Notes under the pieces: model-generated
Database searches by the model: none
Seen by the model: the letters and a program-made list of their open reading frames with translations, nothing else
What the model was told of the DNA's origin: nothing
Source: Thermoplasmata archaeon
GTDB taxonomy: Archaea > Thermoplasmatota > Thermoplasmata > JAGHBH01
Direction: 5' to 3'
NCBI GenBank assembly: GCA_030673205.1
Contig: DAOVJP010000023.1
Location: forward strand, 1-10,400
Length of the DNA: 10,400 bases
Part shown: positions 1 through 6,112 of the stretch, piece after piece
Layout: every line of letters begins with the position of its first letter
Position numbering within the stretch: position 1 is the stretch's first letter
Program-made: the position numbers and the translations under genes

Positions 1-98
1 ACCTTCAGGTCCTGCTCTTTGTCCTCGTTCCCGCCAATAGCGACAAGTATCCCTTTGGGGGCGCTGTAATAATTTGATCCTCCCGAATCGCCAGACAT
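1..98 (-). CDS. Cyanophycinase-like peptidase (S51 family), N-terminal fragment cut by window edge
   Basis: Reading leftward from an ATG at 98, 32 codons stay open to the window edge. Residues 14-27 read APKGILVAIGGNED, which resembles the opening beta-strand of cyanophycinases (typically KGxLxxIGGxEDK). Cyanophycinases are S51-family serine peptidases that cut the Asp-Arg storage polymer cyanophycin to beta-Asp-Arg; archaeal and other distant members may act on other beta-aspartyl or small peptides. The catalytic Ser/His/Glu lie outside the window, so activity cannot be judged. A GGAG(TG) Shine-Dalgarno-like motif (minus strand, 101-106) sits about 4 bases before the ATG, and a TATA-like box lies at 133-140. 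The gene is read in the same direction as the acetoacetate-CoA ligase operon but has its own promoter-like element 137 bases after it. The family call rests on about 15 residues and is therefore moderate. Confidence 0.7.
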   Translation of the reverse strand, partial: MSGDSGGSNYYSAPKGILVAIGGNEDKEQDLK

Positions 99-130
99 AG
101 CACTCCACAACAGTCCAGGTAACATTGTCC

Positions 131-141
131 CAATATTTAAG
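131..141 (-). promoter_or_regulatory. Putative archaeal TATA box for the cyanophycinase-like gene
   Basis: The minus strand reads CTTAAATATTG here. Its centre is about 38 bases before the ATG at 98, which would place transcription start near 110 and give a short leader of about 12 bases that contains the GGAG motif. This is the only strongly AT-rich patch in the right place. Inference from spacing and composition only. Confidence 0.45.
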
Positions 142-146
142 CAATC

Positions 147-160
147 TCATGTACACATGA
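147..160. repeat. Short perfect palindrome just upstream of the TATA box (possible operator)
   Basis: TCATGTACACATGA consists of two 6-base inverted arms separated by AC. It sits immediately upstream of the TATA-like element of the cyanophycinase-like gene, where archaeal regulators often bind. The rest of the 99-234 intergenic stretch holds no recognisable gene; a second, weaker inverted repeat (GCCAT-C-ATGGC) lies at 186-196. Fourteen bases can occur by chance, so this is a candidate only. Confidence 0.25.
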
Positions 161-234
161 TAAAGAGCAAAGAGAACTATTCAAAGCCATCATGGCCCAT
201 AGAAACTTTGCCTTAACCCATAGTACCCTGATAC

Positions 235-2190
235 CTAGGAACGGAGCTCTGGCAGATCCTTGTACAGTTCCAACGACCCCGGGTTCTTCAGAGCGTCGCG
301 GTTGAGCACAGGCACCCCATCCAATATTCGTTTCACTGCCAGCTCCACCTTCTTGCCGCTGATGGTATATGGGATGTCCTCCACTGCTATGACCTTTGCA
401 GGCACGTGCCTGGGAGTGCAGTTTGCCCGTATGGTGCTCTGTATCCGTTTCACCAATTCCTCATCGAGTTCTATGCCGGGAGCCATCTTGACAAATAGGA
501 TCACCCGCACATCGTCTTCCCAGTTCTGACCAACCACCAGGCTGTCCAGGATCCCATCCATCGCCTCCACCGGACGATATATCTCCGCCGTGCCTATTCG
601 TACTCCCCCGGGGTTCAATGTCGCGTCCGAGCGGCCGTAGATCATCATCCCGTTGTGCTCGGTTATTTTTGCATAATCCCCATGGTGCCATATATTCGTC
701 TTACCGAAATATGCTTTTCTGTATCGCTCCTTGTTCTCGTCCTTCCAGAAGTATATGGGTTGGGAGGGGAAGGATGCGGTGCACACCAGTTCGCCTTTCT
801 CTCCTCTGATGGAACGTTCCTCGACATCGAACACCTCCACGCTCATCCCCAGCCCCCTGGACTGGAGTTCGCCTGGCCACACTGGCAGTAGAGGGTTTCC
901 CAGGGCAAAACAGGATATGATATCAGAGCCCCCGGATATGGAACTGAGCATGATATCCTCCTTGATATTGTCATAGACGAATCTGAAGTTGTCCACGGAG
1001 AGAGGAGAGCCGGTGGAGAGCATTGCTCTCAGGCTATCTAGGTTGAATTCTTCCCTGGGCGTGAGGCCGCTCTTCTCCACAGCTGCAATATATTTTGCGC
1101 TGGTGCCGAACACCGTCATCTCTTGTTCGTCCGCGAAGTTGAACAGCGCGCCCGCATCCGGATAGAACGGTGAGCCATCGAACAGCAATACGGTGCTTCC
1201 CACGGCCAGGGAGCTCACGAGCCAGTTCCACATCATCCAGCCGCATGTGGTGAAATAGAATATCCTGTCCTCCCGCTTCAGGTCCGTGTGCAGCATCAGT
1301 TCCTTGAGATGCTGCAACAGTGTTCCACCGGCTCCGTGCACCATGCATTTCGGCACGCCGGTGGTCCCGGACGTGTACAATATGTAGAGTGGATGGTCGA
1401 ACGGTAGTTGTTCGAACTCGATATCTCGATTCTCTTCTTTTGCCAAGAAGTCATCGTACACTATCGACCTAGGAAGTTTGCTCATATCCGGGCTCTCGTT
1501 TGCATATGGTATCACTATCACCCTCTCTATGGATGGGATCGCCTCCCGTATCCTTTCGACCTTTTGGAGGGAGTCGAACGTCCTCCCGTTGTAGAAATAG
1601 CCATCCGCTGTGAACAACACCTTCGGCTCGATCTGACCGAAGCGGTCCAACACACCCTGGAATCCAAAGTCTGGCGAGCAAGATGACCAGACGGCACCCA
1701 CGCTCGTCGCTGCCAGCATTGCGATGACCGCCTGGGGGATGTTGGGCATGAATCCCACCACCCGGTCCCCTGGCAGAATACCGGTCTCGCGCAATGCCCT
1801 TGCAAGTCTGGCAACCTGGTCGTAGAGTTCCGCATGGGTGATGGATACTGTATCCAGTCCCATGTTCTCGCTCTTGAAGATCAATGCAGGCTGCTCGTCC
1901 CGATATCGCAGAAGGTTCTCCGCGAAGTTCATCCGGGCGCCATGGAACCAACTTGAACCCAACATGTCATCCGGGTTCTCGAGGACGGTGTCGTAGGCCC
2001 TGGAGTACACCACTTCTCCGAACTCCCATATGCTAGCCCAGAAATCTGTCCGCTCCTCTACCGACCATTCATATAGTTCTTCGTAAGAGCCAAACGCCGT
2101 TCCTCTTTTTTCCTCAAGGTAGCGCATATAGCGGCTCATGTTCGTGTTCGATACCTGCTCCTCCGAAGGTTTCCATAGCTCCCTGTCCAT
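235..2190 (-). CDS. Acetoacetate-CoA ligase (acetoacetyl-CoA synthetase), ANL superfamily
   Basis: A 651-residue adenylate-forming enzyme, the usual size for acetoacetyl-CoA synthetases (about 650-670). It should activate acetoacetate with ATP and CoA to acetoacetyl-CoA, AMP and PPi in the cytosol. Visible motifs: the acetyl-CoA-synthetase-like N-terminal segment at about 30-100; the P-loop SGTTGVPK at 274-281; the TTCGWMMWNW segment near 314-323; SGGSD at 419-423; GRSDATLNPGG at 519-529 followed by VRIGTAEIYR, very typical of this subfamily; and TISGKK near 609-614, with Lys613 the expected C-terminal catalytic lysine. The start is the ATG at 2190, 15 bases after the DUF35 stop, preceded by a G-rich but imperfect ribosome site (GGGGGTG). 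It is the last gene of the thiolase-like/DUF35/ligase operon. A related medium-chain or branched 3-oxo acid remains possible as substrate. Confidence 0.9.
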   Translation of the reverse strand: MDRELWKPSEEQVSNTNMSRYMRYLEEKRGTAFGSYEELYEWSVEERTDFWASIWEFGEVVYSRAYDTVLENPDDMLGSSWFHGARMNFAENLLRYRDEQPALIFKSENMGLDTVSITHAELYDQVARLARALRETGILPGDRVVGFMPNIPQAVIAMLAATSVGAVWSSCSPDFGFQGVLDRFGQIEPKVLFTADGYFYNGRTFDSLQKVERIREAIPSIERVIVIPYANESPDMSKLPRSIVYDDFLAKEENRDIEFEQLPFDHPLYILYTSGTTGVPKCMVHGAGGTLLQHLKELMLHTDLKREDRIFYFTTCGWMMWNWLVSSLAVGSTVLLFDGSPFYPDAGALFNFADEQEMTVFGTSAKYIAAVEKSGLTPREEFNLDSLRAMLSTGSPLSVDNFRFVYDNIKEDIMLSSISGGSDIISCFALGNPLLPVWPGELQSRGLGMSVEVFDVEERSIRGEKGELVCTASFPSQPIYFWKDENKERYRKAYFGKTNIWHHGDYAKITEHNGMMIYGRSDATLNPGGVRIGTAEIYRPVEAMDGILDSLVVGQNWEDDVRVILFVKMAPGIELDEELVKRIQSTIRANCTPRHVPAKVIAVEDIPYTISGKKVELAVKRILDGVPVLNRDALKNPGSLELYKDLPELRS

Positions 2191-2205
2191 CGCAGCACCC
2201 CCGAG

Positions 2206-2802
2206 CTAGTCGAAGGTGTATCCCTCTGGCAGGCTGGCTTCGGGCGTACCCTCTGGAACCCAGAACAGGTCAAGTATCGTGTATGTCGGGCTCTTGGTGT
2301 TGAAGATGGGAACAACTCGCATGTCCATCTTCGGTTCGCCCACCGCCAGATAACCCATGAGAATGGTCACCACGCCATCGAATTCCACATTCACGAACTT
2401 CACTGGTTTGGGCAGCGGGTTGAAGGCGCCGGTTCTCGCAGTTATCATGAAGGTGTGCACTTTGGCCGTTGTCTTCGCTTTCTCCGTGATGTCCATCACA
2501 GTGCTCTTCATGAGACAGTCCGGGCAGTGTATCCTGAAGGGCATGAACACCGAGCCGCGGCTCTCGCAGTTCGGATTGTCACATCTGGATGCCATGATCT
2601 TTCCCTTTCCCAGGGACTCGAAGAATATCGCCTCTCCGCCATAGGAGTGGACGTAGGTCATGTCCCGGGGGTTGGTGACGCCCATGAGCTTTCCGTTCTC
2701 GTTGAAGATAGGTGTGTTCGGTTCGCTGTGGTGGAACTTCCCATCGAGCTTGTATCTTCCCTTCTCTGTCCTGACCTTTCCGTGTTCCTTTCCGCAGCTC
2801 AT
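2206..2802 (-). CDS. DUF35 zinc-ribbon/OB-fold protein, partner of the adjacent thiolase-like protein
   Basis: This 198-residue protein has a rubredoxin-like zinc knuckle, C74-x4-C79 and C93-x2-C96, followed by a beta-rich OB-fold domain at about 104-185 (VHTFMITARTGAF, then PVKFVNVEFDG and a VGEPKMDMRV segment). This is the arrangement of DUF35/OB-fold acyl-CoA-associated proteins. Members of this family form complexes with SCP2-type thiolases: with archaeal thiolase and HMG-CoA synthase, where the DUF35 protein bridges the enzymes, and with steroid side-chain aldolases of actinobacteria. At 198 residues it is longer than the usual 130-150, with about 65 extra residues before the zinc ribbon. 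The ATG at 2802 is one base after the thiolase-like stop, with GGAGGG (minus strand, 2810-2815) inside the upstream gene, indicating translational coupling. The family call is firm; the precise reaction supported is open. Confidence 0.85.
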   Translation of the reverse strand: MSCGKEHGKVRTEKGRYKLDGKFHHSEPNTPIFNENGKLMGVTNPRDMTYVHSYGGEAIFFESLGKGKIMASRCDNPNCESRGSVFMPFRIHCPDCLMKSTVMDITEKAKTTAKVHTFMITARTGAFNPLPKPVKFVNVEFDGVVTILMGYLAVGEPKMDMRVVPIFNTKSPTYTILDLFWVPEGTPEASLPEGYTFD

Positions 2803-2803
2803 T

Positions 2804-4228
2804 CTAATCCCTCCTCTCGAGTATGTGGTCCGGATGTTGTAAGATGGTACATGTCACATGGGAACCAACGCCTGCGTGGCTGATCGCCAATCCTCTCTTG
2901 GCGCCTTTGACCTGGAGATCCTTCCAGTCCGCTGGTCTCTCCCGTCCGAAGCGCTTCCATTTCTCTTCGTTGCCATGCATCTCGCCCCAACGGTTCCACA
3001 GGTGGTGAGCCACCTCGACCACTTGCATTATTCCCGTGGCGCCCACGGCATGCATGTTTCCTATGAGCCCTCCTGAAAGGTTGGCAGGGAGCTTTCCTGG
3101 CTCTCCCGTGTGGGGGTTGGTGCGGAAGCAGTCCCCTGACTCCACATAGGTCCGCCCCTCTCCGTATGGCCGTATGCCTATGTCCTCGTACGTCTGTATA
3201 TCGCTTATGGTGAACGCGTCGTGTAATTCCACAAGGTCCAGGTCCTCCGTGGGATCGTGTATGCCGGTCATGTTGTAGGCGTAGTATGAGGCCATTCTTG
3301 CTGCCAAGAAACCGGTGAAGCCCGGATAGCGGTCGCCTCCGGGGAAGCGGTCGCCCAGGTCGGCATACTGTTCCTTCGTCTCATTGGGCAACAGTGGTAT
3401 CTCCATCTTTCTCCGATCAGCGACCCGAAGGGTGTGGCTTCCGGCCCCTATGTCTATCTTGAGGGGGTTGTCCGTCATCTCGTATGCGGTCTTCTCGTCC
3501 GCCAGTATCCCGCAGGCTGCGCCAACGCTCATCAGACAGCAATCTAGAGCTCTCAACGGGTGGGCGACCGTGGGAGAGTTGAGCACATCTTCCACTGTGA
3601 TCTTCTTTCCTCCATGTGCATGGGGGTTCATCCTCCCGTATCCCCTGTTCTTCACAGCGATCTCGGCCATGGCCTTTCTGAAGGATGCTTCCTCTTTACC
3701 GAATACCTTCCAGTATTTCTGGGCCATCACCGCATAGTATCCGGTGTACATGTGTCCCAATGGGGTCTCCCAGTCCTTGTCGGCGGCACAGGATATGAGG
3801 TGGTTCCCCTCGTCGGTGGGCACCTCATCCATGCGCTCCCATCCCATGGCCAGGGTGCAGTCCGAATAGCCGGAGGCTACTGTCTTGTAGGCCTCCCATA
3901 GAGTGGAGCCTCCGGTAGCCCCTCCTGTCTTTATGCCTATGTTCCCGAGGGGATCCAGTCCAAGCCGGTCGTGTATGACCGCTTCACCCAAGAGTTGGTC
4001 GCCGAAGTGGTCGGCGAAATGGCCATAGTAACAGGTGTGGATGTACTTCTTCAACTGGGCCGGCGTGTGGTCTATGAGTTCGGCAGCTTCCGTGAGGGCG
4101 TCTATGCAGAGTTCTTCCGTCCTCTTCTCCGGGATGGCCCTTCCGAACTTCGACATGCCGCCTGTCACCAGGTACACGGGGCGTGTCATCTTGGGTATCT
4201 TAAGTTGTTTCTCACTGAATGTTATCAT
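2804..4228 (-). CDS. SCP2-type thiolase-like protein lacking the catalytic cysteines
   Basis: A 474-residue protein of the SCP2/archaeal thiolase group, which would usually be annotated acetyl-CoA acetyltransferase. The fold is recognisable: GGATGGSTLWEAY at 102-114 occupies the N-terminal nucleophile position, GWERMDE follows at 129-135, HDAFTISD at 336-343 is the conserved thiolase HDxF segment, and NMHAVGATG at 391-399 replaces the usual GHPxGATG. Aligned to the family CASG motif, the nucleophilic Cys falls on Gly103; the C-terminal acid/base Cys region reads SHAGVGSH (450-457) with no Cys. His336 and His393 remain. A classical two-cysteine thiolysis is therefore doubtful; relatives lacking the cysteine include DUF35-associated aldolases, so an aldol/retro-aldol or acyl-handling role is possible. 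The ATG at 4228 has GGAGG (minus strand, 4236-4240) seven bases upstream, which supports this start over Met14. First gene of the operon. Confidence 0.85.
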   Translation of the reverse strand: MITFSEKQLKIPKMTRPVYLVTGGMSKFGRAIPEKRTEELCIDALTEAAELIDHTPAQLKKYIHTCYYGHFADHFGDQLLGEAVIHDRLGLDPLGNIGIKTGGATGGSTLWEAYKTVASGYSDCTLAMGWERMDEVPTDEGNHLISCAADKDWETPLGHMYTGYYAVMAQKYWKVFGKEEASFRKAMAEIAVKNRGYGRMNPHAHGGKKITVEDVLNSPTVAHPLRALDCCLMSVGAACGILADEKTAYEMTDNPLKIDIGAGSHTLRVADRRKMEIPLLPNETKEQYADLGDRFPGGDRYPGFTGFLAARMASYYAYNMTGIHDPTEDLDLVELHDAFTISDIQTYEDIGIRPYGEGRTYVESGDCFRTNPHTGEPGKLPANLSGGLIGNMHAVGATGIMQVVEVAHHLWNRWGEMHGNEEKWKRFGRERPADWKDLQVKGAKRGLAISHAGVGSHVTCTILQHPDHILERRD

Positions 4229-4301
4229 CCTTGTTCCTCCTCTCTGAGGGCGTTCCTACATCGTACCGTTGCAGGCTCTCTTAGCGGGGATAGGGCATTT
4301 C

Positions 4302-4313
4302 TGGATAATAAGC
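4302..4313 (-). promoter_or_regulatory. Candidate TATA box for the thiolase-like/DUF35/ligase operon
   Basis: The minus strand reads GCTTATTATCCA. A transcript starting about 25 bases downstream would begin near 4280 and carry a leader of about 50 bases containing the GGAGG at 4236-4240. No better AT-rich element lies between this point and the ATG at 4228. Spacing-based inference. Confidence 0.35.
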
Positions 4314-4323
4314 GCTTCTATTT

Positions 4324-4370
4324 TCTCCCCCCTCCCCTCCTTGTCCGTACACATTCTCTCCCCCCTCCCC
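4324..4370. repeat. Paired C-rich (G-rich on minus) tracts in the divergent intergenic region
   Basis: Two near-identical tracts, a TCT followed by a run of C, then T and CCCC, lie at 4324-4337 and about 4356-4370, some 31-32 bases apart. On the minus strand they form several runs of four or more G. They sit between the divergent thiolase-like and ThiS-like genes, upstream of both. They may be a low-complexity duplication, a regulator site or a G-quadruplex-prone element; the sequence does not decide. Confidence 0.4.
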
Positions 4371-4371
4371 C

Positions 4372-4383
4372 AATAAGCTTAAT
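4372..4383 (+). promoter_or_regulatory. Candidate TATA box for the ThiS-like to radical SAM cluster
   Basis: AATAAGCTTAAT is the only AT-rich element upstream of the plus-strand cluster within the divergent region. Its centre lies about 30 bases before the CTG at 4408, compatible with a leaderless or nearly leaderless transcript of the kind also suggested for the TtuA-type gene at 7265. This placement supports translation starting near 4408 rather than at the GTG at 4441. Confidence 0.4.
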
Positions 4384-4407
4384 CAACCTCTCTTCCTTCC
4401 GGGGTCG

Positions 4408-4605
4408 CTGATAACCGTCAATAGAAGAGAAGAGGCTTGGGTGGAGGGGATGACCGTAAAGGGCATGCTGGAGCGCCTCAACTTCAAATTCCCATTGATC
4501 ATCGTGAAGATAGACGGGGTGCTTGTGAAGAGAGAGGATTATGGCTCCACCCCCGTTCCCGACGGAGCTGATGTGTCGGCGCTGCATCTTATAAGTGGAG
4601 GATAG
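4408..4605 (+). CDS. ThiS/MoaD-like small ubiquitin-fold protein with C-terminal Gly-Gly; apparent CTG start
   Basis: The frame encodes a beta-grasp protein of the ThiS/MoaD/SAMP/TtuB type, 65 residues from CTG 4408. Recognisable parts are ITVNRREEAWVEGMTVKGML (strands 1-2 and the helix start), IIVKIDGVLVKREDY (strand 3 and the typical Val-Arg/Lys-Glu turn), VPDGADVSALHLISGG at the end. The terminal Gly-Gly is the site activated as adenylate and thiocarboxylate by an E1-like enzyme. Length and layout match bacterial ThiS (about 66) residue for residue from the CTG. No ATG, GTG or TTG occurs in this frame between the stop at 4309 and GTG 4441; starting at GTG 4441 or ATG 4450 would remove the first beta-strand and leave 54 or 51 residues. 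Likely roles: sulfur carrier for tRNA thiolation, thiamin or molybdopterin, or a protein modifier. Family confidence is high; the start is uncertain. Confidence 0.8.
   Translation: MITVNRREEAWVEGMTVKGMLERLNFKFPLIIVKIDGVLVKREDYGSTPVPDGADVSALHLISGG
4597..4601 (+). promoter_or_regulatory. Ribosome binding site formed by the Gly-Gly codons of the ThiS-like gene
   Basis: The terminal GGA-GGA codons of the ThiS-like gene (4597-4602) contain GGAGG, which lies five bases before the ATG at 4607 of the next gene. This decides the YigZ-family start in favour of ATG 4607 over the in-frame GTG 4595, and predicts translational coupling of the two genes. Confidence 0.7.
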
Positions 4606-4606
4606 T

Positions 4607-5050
4607 ATGAAAGAGATGGGATCAGGGCGTTCGACCGTGCAGCGATCCAAGTTCTATGTCCATATATATGAGATGGCAGCAGGGGAGGGGGAGGAAGAGA
4701 TAAAGCAGGTCTTGAAAGAGCATCGACGGATGTATAAGAAGGCGAATCACCACTGCTGGGCATGCCGGTATGTGGGCCAGGAGGGAAGGGATGGAAAGAA
4801 CGGCGGGGAGGTGGAGAAGGGGAAAGATAGGCCGATGGGAAAGGGAAATAATGGCCTGGTGGAGAAGGGAAAGGACGATGGGGAGGTGGGGCATCCTGGC
4901 AAGGTATTGTTGGAGGTGCTGCGGAAGAACGATATGGAACAGCATCTCATCGTCGTCAGTCGCATCTTCGGTGGTGTGAAACTCGGTGTGGGCGGGGTGA
5001 GTCGGGCGTTCAAAGCGGCTGCGGAAGAGACCTTGCATACGATTTTATAG
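4607..5050 (+). CDS. YigZ/IMPACT (UPF0029) family protein, single domain with charged insertion
   Basis: 147 residues with the N-terminal YigZ/IMPACT domain. Visible signatures: RSKFYVHI (13-20), NHHCWACR (47-54, family NCWAYR), DDGEVGHPGK (90-99, family DDGEPxGTAGxP) and VVSRIFGGVKLGVGG (116-130, family RYFGGxKLGxGG). The second, EF-G-V-like domain of bacterial YigZ (about 200 residues) is absent. In eukaryotes IMPACT blocks Gcn2 activation, while the biochemical role of bacterial and archaeal members is unsettled. Between the CWA and DDGE motifs lie about 38 residues, against roughly 16 in typical members; the extra part is Gly/Lys/Glu-rich and contains two similar segments, GEVEKGKD and GLVEKGKD, 16 codons apart. 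The start is ATG 4607, one base after the ThiS-like stop, with GGAGG in the upstream coding end. Second gene of the plus-strand cluster. Confidence 0.8.
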   Translation: MKEMGSGRSTVQRSKFYVHIYEMAAGEGEEEIKQVLKEHRRMYKKANHHCWACRYVGQEGRDGKNGGEVEKGKDRPMGKGNNGLVEKGKDDGEVGHPGKVLLEVLRKNDMEQHLIVVSRIFGGVKLGVGGVSRAFKAAAEETLHTIL

Positions 5051-5082
5051 GCTGTGGGTTTTGGGAGAGGGGAGGAATCACA

Positions 5083-5361
5083 ATGGCACGAGTAAAAGCA
5101 AGTCATATATTGGTGGACAACGAGAAGAAGGCCAACGAGATATATGAGAAGATCATGGGCGGCACGGACTTCGCTAAGATGGCGAAACTACACTCCAGCT
5201 GTCCCTCTAAACGCAACGGGGGCGACCTGGGGCTGTTCGGCAAGGGCCAGATGGTCCGTGAATTCGAGGACGCCGCCTTCTCCATGCAGGTGGGCGAGGT
5301 TTCCAAACCCATAAAGACCCAGTTCGGCTGGCATATCATCAAGGTCACGGACAAGAAATAG
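5083..5361 (+). CDS. Parvulin-type peptidyl-prolyl cis-trans isomerase (single domain)
   Basis: A 92-residue stand-alone rotamase domain, the standard size of archaeal and bacterial small parvulins. The family pattern is complete: KASHILV with His8, the CPSKRNGGDLG loop with Cys40, FGKGQMVREFEDAAF (52-66) with Met56 and Phe61 lining the proline pocket, and the closing FGWHIIKV with His84. There is no signal peptide or anchor, so it should be a cytosolic folding helper that speeds Xaa-Pro isomerisation. The lack of the basic phospho-binding loop of Pin1 suggests no phosphate preference. The start at ATG 5083 is set by GGAGG at 5071-5075. It lies 32 bases after the YigZ-family stop and 16 before the DNA glycosylase gene, in the same direction, so it is probably co-transcribed with them. 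Confidence 0.93.
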   Translation: MARVKASHILVDNEKKANEIYEKIMGGTDFAKMAKLHSSCPSKRNGGDLGLFGKGQMVREFEDAAFSMQVGEVSKPIKTQFGWHIIKVTDKK

Positions 5362-5377
5362 GCGGCGAGGGAAGGCA

Positions 5378-6112
5378 ATGGCTTTTCCCGAGGATGCGGT
5401 AGAGCAATGCATGGCCAGGCTGAAGGAGCTTGGAAGGTCTAAATCCGCTTCTCACATGAACAAATTCATCAAGACGGAGCTGGAATGCTATGGGGCCACT
5501 GTGACCAACACCCACAAACTGGCGAAGGAAATAGTCCAGGAGGTCTATGCCGACGGGGGGTTGGAGAAGGTGCTGGACCTGTCCGATGCCCTATGGAACG
5601 AACCGGTCTTCGAAGCGAGAATGCTGGCCATAAGCCTTCTCAAGGCCATTCCCAAGGAGATGAACATGGATGTCGTGAAGCGCATCGTTCCCTGGTTCTC
5701 TTCTGTTGACAACTGGGCGCATTGCGACGCGCTGTCCGGCTACGTGCTGGGAGAGGCCATCGTCCGCGATGAGAAAGTACTGCCGCTGATGAAAAGATGG
5801 ACAACGAACAAGAACCCATGGAAGCGCAGGGCGGCGCTGATAGCCCCCATCCCCCTCTATCGCAAGAAAAGGGGAAAGCCGGAGTTCACATTCAAACAGC
5901 TGGAGATCCTAGAGGACGAGAAGGAATACTATGTGAAGAAGGCCTTCGACTGGATCCTCACCGAGATCGGAAAGAGATATCCTGACGAACTGCACTCCTA
6001 CCTGATGGAGAACGGGAAAAGATACAACAGGACACAATTGAAGCAGTGCACGAAATACCTTCCTGCACCATACCTAAAATACGTGCTGGAATGTTATATC
6101 ACATCCTCTTGA
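5378..6112 (+). CDS. DNA alkylation repair enzyme, AlkD-like HEAT-repeat glycosylase
   Basis: A 244-residue all-helical protein matching AlkD, a glycosylase built of HEAT-like repeats that removes bulky or cationic alkylated bases (such as 3-methyladenine or 7-methylguanine) without base flipping. The active-site residues known from Bacillus cereus AlkD are present in the right order: Trp113 and Asp117 in VDNWAHCDALSG, Arg150/Arg151 in NPWKRRAALI, and Trp191 in KKAFDWILTEIGKRYP. Length is typical (about 230-240). ATG 5378 follows the parvulin stop by 16 bases, with GAGG/AAGG purine motifs at 5367-5375. The 3' end overlaps the radical SAM gene by 22 bases in another frame. Nothing appears broken. 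A DNA-binding relative without glycosylase activity is possible, but the retained Asp makes catalysis likely. Confidence 0.9.
   Translation: MAFPEDAVEQCMARLKELGRSKSASHMNKFIKTELECYGATVTNTHKLAKEIVQEVYADGGLEKVLDLSDALWNEPVFEARMLAISLLKAIPKEMNMDVVKRIVPWFSSVDNWAHCDALSGYVLGEAIVRDEKVLPLMKRWTTNKNPWKRRAALIAPIPLYRKKRGKPEFTFKQLEILEDEKEYYVKKAFDWILTEIGKRYPDELHSYLMENGKRYNRTQLKQCTKYLPAPYLKYVLECYITSS

Noticed and set aside
1469..1951. Second minus-strand frame inside the acetoacetate-CoA ligase gene
   Set aside because: Overlaps the core of a clearly intact ligase in another frame and has no domain signature.
4595..4606. GTG 4595 as start of the YigZ-family gene
   Set aside because: It would sit inside the ThiS-like end with no ribosome site before it, whereas ATG 4607 has GGAGG five bases upstream.
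4318..4650. Minus-strand frames across the ThiS-like gene and C-rich tracts
   Set aside because: Arg/Gly-rich shadow of the C-rich tracts; the plus strand encodes a recognisable ubiquitin-fold protein.
6046..6090. Upstream GTG start for the radical SAM gene
   Set aside because: It would add 15 residues before the typical family opening (MxYHxxLT) and deepen the overlap with the AlkD-like gene; ATG 6091 fits better.
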